Below are positions 1 to 9,375 of a DNA stretch of 64,000 bases, one piece after another. The position numbers were made by a program, and so were the translations under genes. The stretch is from Acidobacteriota bacterium (GTDB lineage Bacteria; Acidobacteriota; Polarisedimenticolia; J045). The DNA is taken from the NCBI GenBank assembly GCA_030949985.1, contig JAUZRX010000025.1:1-64000 (forward strand). Reading direction: 5' to 3'. The stretch's first letter is position 1. Each line of letters starts with the position of its first letter. A model generated the notes under the pieces. That model was not told the DNA's origin. It searched no databases and saw nothing but the letters and a program-made list of their open reading frames with translations.

Positions 1-1
1 C

Positions 2-163
2 TACGGCGTCAAGGAGTACGACTTCTACACCGTGCTCTTCGGCGTGGGCCGGGCCATCGGTGTACTGGCGAACATCGTCTGGGACCGGGCCCTGGGCTAT
101 CCCATCGAGCGTCCCAAGTCGGTCACCACCGACATGCTCGAACAGGCCGCGGGGATCCAGTAA
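2..163 (+). CDS. gltA: Citrate synthase, C-terminal fragment (5' end outside window)
   Basis: Only the last 53 codons are present, ending at TAA 161-163. The visible part carries the citrate synthase C-terminal signature, with [14 protein letters not shown] near the end and a short acidic tail. The enzyme condenses oxaloacetate and acetyl-CoA in the TCA cycle. It converges on the giant ligase gene; the 108 bp between them show no convincing U-tailed terminator. The family call is firm; the exact subtype cannot be judged from the fragment. Confidence 0.9.
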   Translation, partial: YGVKEYDFYTVLFGVGRAIGVLANIVWDRALGYPIERPKSVTTDMLEQAAGIQ

Positions 164-271
164 CCGCGAAGGGCCCGGAAAGAACGCCGATTTCCGTCCG
201 CGTACGCATCCAGCAGTAGGCCCCCTGCAGGATCGTCCCCGGCAGCGGGCGGGACGCGCGGGCCGACGCCC

Positions 272-3200
272 CTACAGATTCTGCAGGGCGTCGGACTCGT
301 TGCGCTCGGCGAGGAGGTCCTTGACCAGGCCGGCGTAGCCCTTCTCGATACGGAAACCAAAGCGATAAAAGTAGCTCGGCCGGAAGAAACCCGTTGTCAC
401 GGTGCGGATACCCTGGGCACGCAGCCGGTTGAACAGTTCGTTCATCAGGCCATCGGAAATCCCGTGCTTGCGCAAGTGATCGATGACAACGATTTTCTCC
501 AGGTGGGCGCTGCGTTCGCCTTCGTCGATCTCGTAGAACAGCCCCCCCACAAGGTCGCTGCGATGATTGAGCGCGACGAGGAAGTGATGCTCGGGACGGA
601 AAGTCACCTCCAGCCGCGCGGCGAGGAAGAGCTTGTGCAGTTTGCCCACCTCTCGCGGATTGACCGGATGGCGGACCCGGAAGGGTCGCCCTTCCGTGTC
701 TTCCATCACCACCACCACGTCTGCATGGCGGCGGCCGGCGGCGTCGGAGAAGACCAGCTCGGCAGTGTCACCGGGACGCAGGTGAGGATAGCTCAGGCGC
801 GTGAGAAAGTACTCTTCTTCCGATCCTTGTTCCACCGTGTCGCGCAGGGCGCTGAGCCGATCGACCACCTCGTCTCCCTCGAGGGGGGCCCGAACCAGGT
901 CCGCGATCACCTCGTCGAGAGCATCGCGCAGGGCCGCGGGAGCATGGGAGAAAACCGTCTCGCGGAAAAAGCGGACCCTCGCCTCGGGGTAGCGATCGAG
1001 CAAGCTGGCGATGTTGTAGGTATCGAAGAGGTCCTGGATCATGCGCGCCCGAGCCTGGGGCGTGGCCCCCTGCGCCAGATCGGCCCACCGGTGATAGCGC
1101 GCAATGGCGAAGTAGAGCCGCTTGGGCAGGAAACCTCGCCGGGCGACATGCCCGGTGAAGGCCTCGACGACCTGCTTCCAGCGCTGGGGTAGATCCCGGG
1201 TCTCCTCGAGCAGCGCCAGACCGTCTCGCACGCCGGTCACCTCGAGCAGGGCGGAAAGCAGTAACTCCCGCCGGGCCACGGCTGCAAGGGCCGGGTAGCT
1301 CTTCTCGGTCGGCTCGACGATGCGGCGCCAGAGAATCTCCAGATAGTCCCCCAGTGACGTGAAGGCCACCCGGGAGGCCACCGAGACGATGCGCGGACCC
1401 ACCTGGAAGTCGTGGGTCGGCACGATCACGTTGTAGTCCGCCGGATCGGCCACCACGAAGCGCCGCCGGGTGCGATTCCAGAAATCGAAGTAGGCCTCGG
1501 CTCCGGACCAGACGAGAAAGGGCCAGATCGCCCGCAGACGCTCCTCGGCGTCTTCCGTGCGCTGGCGCCCGAGTCGGCCGATGAAGCGGTTCATCGTCTC
1601 GCCGGAGATGAACTCCTCGCTCCAGGAATCGTACTGCCTCCAGTAGCCGCCGAAGTCCTCCACCAAACGATGTCCCCCGGCCCGCTCTCCGGTCACCAGC
1701 AGCCAGAGAATCTCCTCGGCGATCTTGTCCGCCGGCAAGGTGCGATTGACATTGATCGCCACGTCGTAGGCACCCTGGACCCGGGTGTGGATCGTCAGCC
1801 GATAGACCGCCTTGCCGTATTTTTCTCCAAGTAAGCTGACCCACATGCCGCCGAGGGGGATATCGGAAAGGCGGATGATCTGGCCCGTGAAAAGGAAAAC
1901 CGCCTCGCGAACGAAGTTCGTCCCGCAAATCAGGCCCAGCAGTCGACTGCGGTCCGAGGCGTTCATTTCTTCCTCGAAGGTGATCACGTCCTCCCAGCGG
2001 TACTCACCGCCGGTTTCCGGATCGACAGCGATGCGGGTGGGCGGGCCGAGCCAGCGCCGAAACCCCTCCTGCATCCTTTCCTCCGCCAGGCGGGCCATCT
2101 CCCGGTCCTCGGCCCTGGGGCAAAAGGCGCGCATGCGAGCCAGGGCCGCGCGCAGGCGCTTGTAGGAACCGGGATGAGCCGCACCGTACTCGGCCAGGAG
2201 GTTGAGCATCGGCACCAGGCGGCGGGTGGATGTTCGGCGGTCGCCGCGGGGAGCTTCCATCAGCCGACGGCAGGCCTCGACCAGGGCCTCGAGCATCTCT
2301 TTCGAGGTCGTGCAGGCCGCCAGGCGGGCGATGGTGGCGTCGTCCAGCAGGCCCTCGTGCTCGAGAAAGGAGTCGATCGTCTCCACGGCCCGGGAAGGTT
2401 GTTCGGTGGCGAACAGCGCGAGGAAGGCCCGGCGGCGGATGATGGCCGAGCTGGAGCGAGCCGCCGTACGCAGAATCGTCAGGGCCTCGCCGAACAGGGC
2501 ACCTTCCCCCCGGGACAGGATTTTCTCCAGCAGGCGGATTCCCTGAATCGCATGGCGCTCGTCCTCCGACCCCAGCATCCGTGCGGCCAGGTCGACCATC
2601 GCCAGGGAAAGGTCGTCCTCTTCGAGAGCGTGGCGGATGCGCCGTTCTTCCTCCCGGGAAACATGGTAAGGCTCGGCCCGTGCAAAGACCTCGATCTGCC
2701 GAGGGGGCCGGCGACGTCGAATCTCGCCTGCGGCATCGACCCGCGCGAAGGCCACGAGCTGCTCGTTCCCAAGCCAGAGAGCCGGCGCGGAAACCATCGC
2801 TCCCAAGTCCAGATGGCGACCGCTGAAGCGGTAGATGCACGAACCGACCCGCAGCCGCCCCGGGGCTTCGGCAACGACCTGCACTGGCAGGCGCTGACCG
2901 GTGGGAATGCAAACCAGGGCACCGTCCTCCACCCGGATGTCGCTGGCTGTCAGCCCCAGCACCTGGTAGAGCCAGTTCGGAAAATCCACCACCGGCCCGT
3001 CGGCCTGGGTGCGAAAGGTGGCCCGGCGATAGAGCCCCTCGATCACCTCGGCGAAGTGGGCCGCGATCACCTTCCGGCAGAAGGTCCCCTTCGCGGTCAG
3101 TTCGCCCCGGTCGGCGCTGAAATCCCGGTCGAGGAGCGCAAAGTCCACGATGCGTTCGAAGGGAGCAAGAAAGCGGTTGACCGAAACCACCAGTGAGCGG

Positions 3201-5071
3201 AAGTAGGCCAGCCGCTCGGCTTCACTCATCGCCGGCAAATCGATGTCTTCGACCTTCTCGTTGGGCACGATGAGAACGGTGTTGAACTCCCGGTGATCAC
3301 CGACGAGGAAGACTCGGGAAACGGCGTCGAAATCACGGAAGAGGTTCTCAATCTTCTGGGGCGCGATGGTTTCGCCCTTGATGTTCTTGTAGATCTCCTT
3401 CTTGCGATCGATGATGCGATAGAAGCCGTCAGCGTCCCGCTCCATCAGGTCACCGGTGCGGACCCAGCCATCGGGGTCCACGCCACTGTCGGTCTCGTCG
3501 GTCTCCACGTAGCCCTGCATCACGTAGGGCCCACGCATCAACAGCTCGCCATCGTCATCCAGGCGCAACTCGATCCCCGGCAGGGGCAGGCCGAGACTCT
3601 CGTCCCGGTAGCCTCCCGGAGGAGTCATGGTGATGCCGCCTGTGGCCTCGGTCATGCCGAAGCCGCTCATCAGCTCGATCCCCTGGCGCTGGAAGAAGCG
3701 AAAGACTTCCGGAGGCAGGTAACCCGCTGCCGACAGCCCCCAGCGCAGACGCGATCCCACCACCGCGCGCGTGGCGGCGAGTATCTCGCCATCGGTGGCT
3801 TTCTCCAGATCGACGCGGCGGGAGATCTCCTCGTGCAACTGCAACCATTTCTTGGGAATGCTGATGAAGACCGAGGGATTCGTCGCACTGAACGCCTCGA
3901 GGAGGCTCTCCCGGGAAGGATCCCTGAGGAAGGTATAGCCGGCGCCCCAGAACAGGGTGCCGAGCAGTTCCAGAAAGCGGCCGAAGGTGTGAAAGAGAGG
4001 CAGGTAGCAAAGAAAGGAATCGTGGTCGCCGATCTCGGGCAAGGCCAGGGCCCGGGCGAAGCGCTTGCTCACCAGGTTGAGCTGGGAAAAGCGGATCCCC
4101 TTGGGCCGGCCCGTGGTCCCGGAGGTCACCATGATGGTCGCCAGCGCCGATAGCTCCATCGCCTCGCGGCACTGTTCGAGTCGTTCGCTGCCGACCTCGC
4201 CGGCGCGGGCCGACAACTCCGCCAGGGAGAGCACCGCGGACCGGGGCGTCGCATCCACGTCGAAGAAGGTGACGATCCGGCCCCCCTTCGGCAGGTTGGA
4301 GGCCGCACCACGCACACGCTGCAGTTGATCGGGAGTCGAGACGAAGACGGTCGTGATGGCGAAGGTTTCGAGGAGATAGGCCAGATCCTCGCCGGTGGTG
4401 TGAGACGGGATCATCACGTCCACCACGCCGGTGGTCAGACAGGCCAGGTCGACCAGCGCCATTTCCATACAGTTGTCGGCGAAGATCGCCACCGGACCGT
4501 CGGGCAGATCCCGGCGCAGAGCCAGCAGGCCGCGAGCGAGATGGTCGACACGGCCGGCCGCCTCGATCCAGGAAACTCTTCCCCGGGCACCCCGGGCGGG
4601 ATCCTGCAGCCAGGTCCGCGCCCCCAGGCAGGCCGCCCGCTGCTGCAACATCCGGGCGAGAGTGAACCCCGAGGCTTCGACGACCTCGAGGATGCTCCGC
4701 ATCCAGCGCTCGCGTTGCTCCGGTTCGATGCGGCGCAGCAGGGCCGGCCGGCGCAGCAGGTCGAGCCAATGCCACGCGCCCTGACGCAGGGCGGCGGCCG
4801 TAGGGTCGTCCCGCGTGCCGCGGGCAAGCCCACGCCCCAGCTCGAGCACCAGCTCGAGGTCCAGCCCGGCGGCCACCGCCGGAGCCTGCCTGGGATGCTG
4901 AAGCAGGTCGACGAGCAGCTCGAGGCCCGCCGCGGGATCGAGCCGGCCGGCCACCAGCAGGGCGAGCATCTCCTTCGTGGCCCGCCCGACGGCCTGCTCG
5001 TCGTCGGCGTCTCGAAATCGCCGACGCCAGTCGGCCAGGACGCTGCCGGTTCTGAAGCGGCGCGAGGTCAT
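272..5071 (-). CDS. Giant AMP-dependent acyl-CoA ligase / helical repeat / GNAT fusion
   Basis: The product is 1599 residues, against about 600 for a normal long-chain acyl-CoA synthetase. After a helical N-terminal ~130 residues comes an ANL ligase domain (about 150-690) with the AMP-binding loop TSGTTGRPKG near 315, LMSGFGMTEATGG, GWVRTGDL, and the hinge DRKKEIYKNIKGE near 557. About 700-1050 is alpha-helical and HEAT-like. About 1070-1260 contains VAINVN and EEFISGETMNRFI, which recall the lysine strand and hinge of small-molecule kinases; I infer only a kinase-like fold. The last ~150 residues look like a GNAT acetyltransferase (EKIVVIDHLRKHGISDGLMN, then TGFFRPSYFYRFGF). I chose ATG 5071 because a longer frame would run into the upstream peroxidase gene. 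It probably activates a fatty or carboxylic acid; the purpose of the fused domains is unknown. Confidence 0.8.
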   Translation of the reverse strand: MTSRRFRTGSVLADWRRRFRDADDEQAVGRATKEMLALLVAGRLDPAAGLELLVDLLQHPRQAPAVAAGLDLELVLELGRGLARGTRDDPTAAALRQGAWHWLDLLRRPALLRRIEPEQRERWMRSILEVVEASGFTLARMLQQRAACLGARTWLQDPARGARGRVSWIEAAGRVDHLARGLLALRRDLPDGPVAIFADNCMEMALVDLACLTTGVVDVMIPSHTTGEDLAYLLETFAITTVFVSTPDQLQRVRGAASNLPKGGRIVTFFDVDATPRSAVLSLAELSARAGEVGSERLEQCREAMELSALATIMVTSGTTGRPKGIRFSQLNLVSKRFARALALPEIGDHDSFLCYLPLFHTFGRFLELLGTLFWGAGYTFLRDPSRESLLEAFSATNPSVFISIPKKWLQLHEEISRRVDLEKATDGEILAATRAVVGSRLRWGLSAAGYLPPEVFRFFQRQGIELMSGFGMTEATGGITMTPPGGYRDESLGLPLPGIELRLDDDGELLMRGPYVMQGYVETDETDSGVDPDGWVRTGDLMERDADGFYRIIDRKKEIYKNIKGETIAPQKIENLFRDFDAVSRVFLVGDHREFNTVLIVPNEKVEDIDLPAMSEAERLAYFRSLVVSVNRFLAPFERIVDFALLDRDFSADRGELTAKGTFCRKVIAAHFAEVIEGLYRRATFRTQADGPVVDFPNWLYQVLGLTASDIRVEDGALVCIPTGQRLPVQVVAEAPGRLRVGSCIYRFSGRHLDLGAMVSAPALWLGNEQLVAFARVDAAGEIRRRRPPRQIEVFARAEPYHVSREEERRIRHALEEDDLSLAMVDLAARMLGSEDERHAIQGIRLLEKILSRGEGALFGEALTILRTAARSSSAIIRRRAFLALFATEQPSRAVETIDSFLEHEGLLDDATIARLAACTTSKEMLEALVEACRRLMEAPRGDRRTSTRRLVPMLNLLAEYGAAHPGSYKRLRAALARMRAFCPRAEDREMARLAEERMQEGFRRWLGPPTRIAVDPETGGEYRWEDVITFEEEMNASDRSRLLGLICGTNFVREAVFLFTGQIIRLSDIPLGGMWVSLLGEKYGKAVYRLTIHTRVQGAYDVAINVNRTLPADKIAEEILWLLVTGERAGGHRLVEDFGGYWRQYDSWSEEFISGETMNRFIGRLGRQRTEDAEERLRAIWPFLVWSGAEAYFDFWNRTRRRFVVADPADYNVIVPTHDFQVGPRIVSVASRVAFTSLGDYLEILWRRIVEPTEKSYPALAAVARRELLLSALLEVTGVRDGLALLEETRDLPQRWKQVVEAFTGHVARRGFLPKRLYFAIARYHRWADLAQGATPQARARMIQDLFDTYNIASLLDRYPEARVRFFRETVFSHAPAALRDALDEVIADLVRAPLEGDEVVDRLSALRDTVEQGSEEEYFLTRLSYPHLRPGDTAELVFSDAAGRRHADVVVVMEDTEGRPFRVRHPVNPREVGKLHKLFLAARLEVTFRPEHHFLVALNHRSDLVGGLFYEIDEGERSAHLEKIVVIDHLRKHGISDGLMNELFNRLRAQGIRTVTTGFFRPSYFYRFGFRIEKGYAGLVKDLLAERNESDALQNL

Positions 5072-5186
5072 GCCGGAAAGGGTAGCGCATCCCCGCCCAC
5101 CCGGAGCAAGCCGGCCGGGCAGGGAAAAACCGGCGGGCGACCCGCGAAGGCCGCCCGCCGGCGCCGGAAGACTCGAATCGTCCGGA

Positions 5187-6248
5187 TCAGCTGGGATCCG
5201 GCCCGGGGGTGTCGGGCCCTGAAGCCGGCAACTCCGGCTGCGCGATGTACTCCATCGGCAGATCACCGGTCAGGCTCTTGAGAAAGGCGACGATATCCAT
5301 CACCTCGTCGGGCTTGATCGTCTTGCCCAGCTGGTAACGGCCCATGATGGCCACGACTTCATCGAGAGACTCGAGGGATCCATCGTGCATGTAGGGCCCC
5401 GTCTTCTCCACGTTCCGCAGGCTGGGAACCTTGAAGAAGAACTTCTCCGCCTCGTTACCCGTCACCGCGAAGCGACCCTCGTCTTCGGTGGGGTAGGGCT
5501 CGACCAGTCCCATCTTCTGGAAGAGGTTGCCGCCCAGGTAGGGGCCCATGTGACAGGTCGTACAACCGACCTCGATGAACTTGTCCAGACCGCGGCGCTC
5601 GGTGGCCGTCAGGGCCCCGCCGTCTCCCTTGAGGTAGGCGTCGAAGCGACTGGGAGTCACCAGCTTGCGCTCGAAGGCGCCGATGGCCTTGGCCAGGTTG
5701 TCGTAGGTGACCGGGTCGTCCTCGCCCGGAAAGGCGGCGGCGAATTCCTCGACGTAGCCGGGGATGCTCTTGAGCACACGCACCACCGCCTCCTCCGAAG
5801 GCATGGCCATCTCTACCGGGTTGAGAATCGGCCCCTTGGCCTGGGCCTCCACGTCGGGCTCGCGGCCGTCCCAGAACTGGGCGATGTGCCCCGCGGCGTT
5901 GTACACCGTGGGACTGTTGCGAGGGCCGAGCTGGCCGCCATGCCCGGCGGAGGTGGGCTTGCCGTCCACACCCCACTGATCGAGCAAGTGGCAGGTGTTG
6001 CACGAAATGTCCTGGTTTTTCGAAAGCCTGGTGTCGTAGTAGAGCTTCCGGCCCAGGTTGATCTTCTCATCGGTGATCGGGTTCGTCGCCGACTCCATCA
6101 CTTCCGGCAGGGGTTGAAACATCGCAACGTGCTGTGGGCTCGGGGGCGGCGCGGGAGCCTGCTCGGTGCCGCCGCAACCCACCGCGCCAAGCACCAGCGC
6201 CAAGCCGGCGCTCAGCCCCAGGAACCTGTTTGACGAGGAAGAAAACAT
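5187..6248 (-). CDS. Di-heme cytochrome c peroxidase / MauG family lipoprotein
   Basis: This is a 353-residue protein. The N-terminus is a lipoprotein signal ending LGAVGC (Cys about 25), so it should be membrane-anchored in the periplasm. Two heme c sites are visible, CNTCH near residue 82 and CTTCH near 226, spaced as in bacterial di-heme peroxidases (CcpA/MauG). Those enzymes reduce H2O2 using electrons from small c-type cytochromes. Conserved-looking blocks include SGNTCH-type surroundings and [16 protein letters not shown] near the C-terminus. An AAGGAG ribosome site lies 4-9 bases before ATG 6248. It belongs to the minus-strand arm of the cytochrome locus and has a 14-bp inverted-repeat operator candidate immediately upstream. 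A MauG-like oxidase role cannot be excluded. Confidence 0.9.
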   Translation of the reverse strand: MFSSSSNRFLGLSAGLALVLGAVGCGGTEQAPAPPPSPQHVAMFQPLPEVMESATNPITDEKINLGRKLYYDTRLSKNQDISCNTCHLLDQWGVDGKPTSAGHGGQLGPRNSPTVYNAAGHIAQFWDGREPDVEAQAKGPILNPVEMAMPSEEAVVRVLKSIPGYVEEFAAAFPGEDDPVTYDNLAKAIGAFERKLVTPSRFDAYLKGDGGALTATERRGLDKFIEVGCTTCHMGPYLGGNLFQKMGLVEPYPTEDEGRFAVTGNEAEKFFFKVPSLRNVEKTGPYMHDGSLESLDEVVAIMGRYQLGKTIKPDEVMDIVAFLKSLTGDLPMEYIAQPELPASGPDTPGPDPS

Positions 6249-6262
6249 CGCCTTCTCCTTAT

Positions 6263-6276
6263 TTACCTGTCGGTAA
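6263..6276 (-). promoter_or_regulatory. Operator-like inverted repeat upstream of the peroxidase
   Basis: TTACC-TGTC-GGTAA is a perfect 5+5 inverted repeat with a 4-bp centre. It lies 15 bp upstream of the start codon, next to the ribosome site. Read on the coding strand it is TTACCGACAGGTAA, closely related to sites at 9315-9328 and 10870-10883. The symmetry and length suit a TetR-like dimeric repressor (inference). No such regulator gene lies in the window. Confidence 0.5.
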
Positions 6277-6395
6277 TACCATGCCTACCGCCGGAGCCTA
6301 GACCGGAGTCCGGCAAGGGTCAAGGTCCCGTCATTTCGCCCGCCCCGGATTTCCCTGCCGGGGCGTGCACCCCGCGCCGCCCACCGGCCGTTCGG

Positions 6396-9239
6396 CTAGC
6401 GGTAGCCGAAGAGCATGGTGTAGGCGATCAGCAGAATCAGGGTCAGGCCGATTGTCAGGGCCACGAAACCAAAAGCCCTGAAGCCCCGCTCGGCCGGCGC
6501 CGGGAAGGGATCGACAAGCATCGCTTCGATCTCCTCGGGGGTCTTCCCCCTGACCAGGGCCTCGTACTCTTCGGGCTTGTCGTGCTTGAGTTCTTCGAGG
6601 GTCACGCGCCCCGTGAAAATCACCATGTCCATCGGAAATTTATCCGGGCGGAAGTGGGTATTGAAAAAGTGAATCGTGAAGATGAACGCCACCGCCAGCA
6701 GGGCCTCGTCGCTGTGGATGATCGTCGCGACGTTGACCGACCAGCCCGGCAGAATCCAGGTGAAGACTTCAGGAAACCACAATATCAACCCCGTCGAACC
6801 GATGATGAACACGCCCCAGAAAACGGCGAAGTAGTCGAACTTCTCCCAGTAGGTCCAGCGACCGAAACGCGGCCGCGGCCCCAGCCCGAGGAACCACTTG
6901 ATGGAGCCCCAGAACTGCACGATGTCCTTGGGCATGATCATCATGCCATCGGGCGAGAAGATGAAACGCAGCCAGCTCTTGCCCGATTCCTTCTTCATCC
7001 TGCGCACGTGCAGCAAGTGCACCGCGAAGAGAATCAGCAGCGTAACGGCGGCGACCCGGTGCAAGGCCGACATGATCTCGAAGCCTCCCAGCACACGAGA
7101 GACGAACTGCGCCCATTCCATGTAGGAGAACTTCAGTGTCATGCCTGTCAGCGCGAGGGTGAAGAAAGTCAGCAACATGATCAGGTGCATCGTGCGCTGG
7201 GTCCGGGTAAAGCGCCGGTAAAGCTTCTGCTGCCCGGTCGCGCTCTTGTGAGGCCGCCAGACTTCCCGGGTTCGCCACAGGCGGTAGAGCCAGGCCAGGG
7301 TGTGCACCACGAAGAAGCTCAGTGTTCCCACCAGGAGCGTCGTCATGAACCAGAAGGAGTAGAACAAGTAGGGATACTTCTTCTTGTCATGGTGGGTCGC
7401 GTGGGTCAGGTAGCCGGCAAACTGCCGATGGGCGCCCGTGTGACATTGCCCGCAGGTCTCGACGATGTTCTTGTGGCTGAGAGTCGAGTCGGGATCGTCG
7501 ATCGGCAGGATGTTGTGGGTCCCGTGGCAGTCATAGCACTTGGCCGCGGCGACATCACCGAGGCGCGAGACCTTGCCGTGGATGGTTTCGAAGAAGGTCT
7601 CCGATTCGTCCTCGTGGCAACGGCCGCACTGCACGATCATCCGCGTGCGGAAGTCGTCCAGGTCGGTCCGCGAGATCGAGTGAGAGGTGTGGCAGTCCTC
7701 GCAGGTCGGCAGCTCTTCACTCGGCCGGTCGGAAACCAGCGGCGAATGGATACTCGCCAGGAAGATTTCCTCGATGCCGTTGTGGCAATGGCCGCAGGTG
7801 TCGGCAATGTTCTCGTGGTTGACAGTGGAATTCTCATCTTCCGGAGGCAGGGAATGGTGCGCCGTGTGACAGTCGGTGCAGGTCGCCGAAACCACCAACC
7901 CGCTTTCCACCAGCCCCTTGCCGTGAATGCTCATCACGTAGCTGCCGACGATATCGTCCACGTCGGCGTCGATCCGCCGAGCGGCCTTTTCTCCTTCCCG
8001 GTGACAGCCCGCGCAGAGCTGGGGAATGTTCCGCGGATAGGTCCGTGAAGAGGGGAGCTGGTGGCTCTGGGTGCTGTGCTTCTCGTGGCAGTCGAGGCAA
8101 CCGGGCGCGTCAGGGTCTCCCTTGGCCTGGAGCCGCCCGTGCGTGCTCGAAGCGTAGTCTCGAACGGTCTGGGCGTGGCAGATCGCGCAGTCGACCCTGG
8201 CATCGGGCTGCAGCGCCGAGCATGGACGGCGCAGGGATGTGCGAACCCCGGTGTGGCATTGGGCGCAGCCGACCCCAGAATGCGTCGAAGCATTGTAGGC
8301 CTGCTCGTCGACATAGAGAGAGACCGTTTTTCCATCCCGCTCCATCGTCAGGGAGGGGTCAGAGTGGCATTGCAGACAATCCACGTTGGCCGCACCCCCG
8401 GGGGTGTCTCGGACACGCCGGATCTTGTGGGGGCTGTGGCATTCCACGCACGATGGGATCACGTGGGGCTGCTCCTCCCACAACCGGCCCTCGATCACCT
8501 TGACATGCACCTCCTCGATCCGGCTGTGGCAACGGGTACAGGTCGCCGCCACGTTCTTGCGATTGATACTCGAACGGGGATCGGAATGCTCAAGGATCTT
8601 GTGGGAGGTATGGCAGGAAGTGCAGACAGCAGTAACGGTCAGCCCCTTCTTGAACAACCCCTCCCCATGAATCGAGAGCGAGTAGTTTTCGAGGATCCTT
8701 TCCTGGGGAATGTCGTGGGTCAGCGATACCGGTGACCCCTCGTGGTGGCAGCGACCGCAAAGCAGCGGGATGTTCATCGTCGCGGTGGGGGAGCCGGGGT
8801 CGGTATGCGGCAGAATGTCATGGTGCCCGTGGCAGGTGGTGCAGCCGGGAGCCAGGCGGTCTCCCCTGGTGATGGCGCGGCCATGGAGCGATATCGCGTG
8901 GTCGGAGGCCTGCTCGTCATGACAGATGGAGCAATCGACGGCTTCGACATCCTCGTCATGCTCCATGTCGATGCCTTCGAGGTCCCCGTGACAGTCAATG
9001 CATTGCAGGTCGCCATGGACCGAGGCGGCGAAGGCCTCCTGGTCGACCCAGACGCTGATCTCCCTGCCGTTGCGCTCACCGGTCAGGTCGGAATCCTCGT
9101 GGCAAATCAGGCACTCGTCGTTCTCCTGGGCCGTGACGGGAAGGCTTGCCGGCAGACAGGTGAACATCGCCAGGACGGCGACGGCCCACACCGGCAGCCC
9201 GGGAAGACGACGCGAAGGACGGACGCGGCTCGCAGGCAT
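6396..9239 (-). CDS. 19-heme c-type cytochrome fused to a b-type membrane domain (CbcL-like)
   Basis: The product is 947 residues. A Sec signal is followed by a periplasmic part (about 40-615) with 19 CxxCH motifs, beginning CLICH and ending CGQCH. The hemes fall into two similar eight-heme modules plus a three-heme tail. From about 626 on there are several membrane helices with paired histidines (TMHLIMLL, ALHRVAAV, LFAVHLLH, FTIHFFNTHF) typical of a di-heme cytochrome b561/formate-dehydrogenase-gamma-like quinol-binding subunit. The layout resembles Geobacter CbcL, an inner-membrane quinone-to-periplasm electron gate; orthology is inferred. ATG 9239 is preferred over 9272 because GAGG lies 10-13 bases upstream and it gives a cleaner signal peptide. 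Confidence 0.85.
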   Translation of the reverse strand: MPASRVRPSRRLPGLPVWAVAVLAMFTCLPASLPVTAQENDECLICHEDSDLTGERNGREISVWVDQEAFAASVHGDLQCIDCHGDLEGIDMEHDEDVEAVDCSICHDEQASDHAISLHGRAITRGDRLAPGCTTCHGHHDILPHTDPGSPTATMNIPLLCGRCHHEGSPVSLTHDIPQERILENYSLSIHGEGLFKKGLTVTAVCTSCHTSHKILEHSDPRSSINRKNVAATCTRCHSRIEEVHVKVIEGRLWEEQPHVIPSCVECHSPHKIRRVRDTPGGAANVDCLQCHSDPSLTMERDGKTVSLYVDEQAYNASTHSGVGCAQCHTGVRTSLRRPCSALQPDARVDCAICHAQTVRDYASSTHGRLQAKGDPDAPGCLDCHEKHSTQSHQLPSSRTYPRNIPQLCAGCHREGEKAARRIDADVDDIVGSYVMSIHGKGLVESGLVVSATCTDCHTAHHSLPPEDENSTVNHENIADTCGHCHNGIEEIFLASIHSPLVSDRPSEELPTCEDCHTSHSISRTDLDDFRTRMIVQCGRCHEDESETFFETIHGKVSRLGDVAAAKCYDCHGTHNILPIDDPDSTLSHKNIVETCGQCHTGAHRQFAGYLTHATHHDKKKYPYLFYSFWFMTTLLVGTLSFFVVHTLAWLYRLWRTREVWRPHKSATGQQKLYRRFTRTQRTMHLIMLLTFFTLALTGMTLKFSYMEWAQFVSRVLGGFEIMSALHRVAAVTLLILFAVHLLHVRRMKKESGKSWLRFIFSPDGMMIMPKDIVQFWGSIKWFLGLGPRPRFGRWTYWEKFDYFAVFWGVFIIGSTGLILWFPEVFTWILPGWSVNVATIIHSDEALLAVAFIFTIHFFNTHFRPDKFPMDMVIFTGRVTLEELKHDKPEEYEALVRGKTPEEIEAMLVDPFPAPAERGFRAFGFVALTIGLTLILLIAYTMLFGYR

Positions 9240-9314
9240 CGTAGCTTTCCTCTTCAAGCGCCGGATGCGCAAAACGGGTACGGGAGGGAGCAGTTCCCCG
9301 GAATGAAGAATAAG

Positions 9315-9328
9315 TAATTAGCCAGTAA
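9315..9328 (-). promoter_or_regulatory. Operator-like motif upstream of the 19-heme cytochrome
   Basis: On the coding strand the sequence is TTACTGGCTAATTA, about 76 bp before ATG 9239. It fits the pattern TTACYGRCNRRTWA shared with the sites at 6263-6276 and 10870-10883, though its right half is less symmetric. I interpret it as a common operator for the minus-strand cytochrome units; this is unproven. Confidence 0.4.
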
Positions 9329-9375
9329 GCATCCCAGCGACACGTCGCCTCCCCTCCTCCTGGTTGGCTCTCCGG

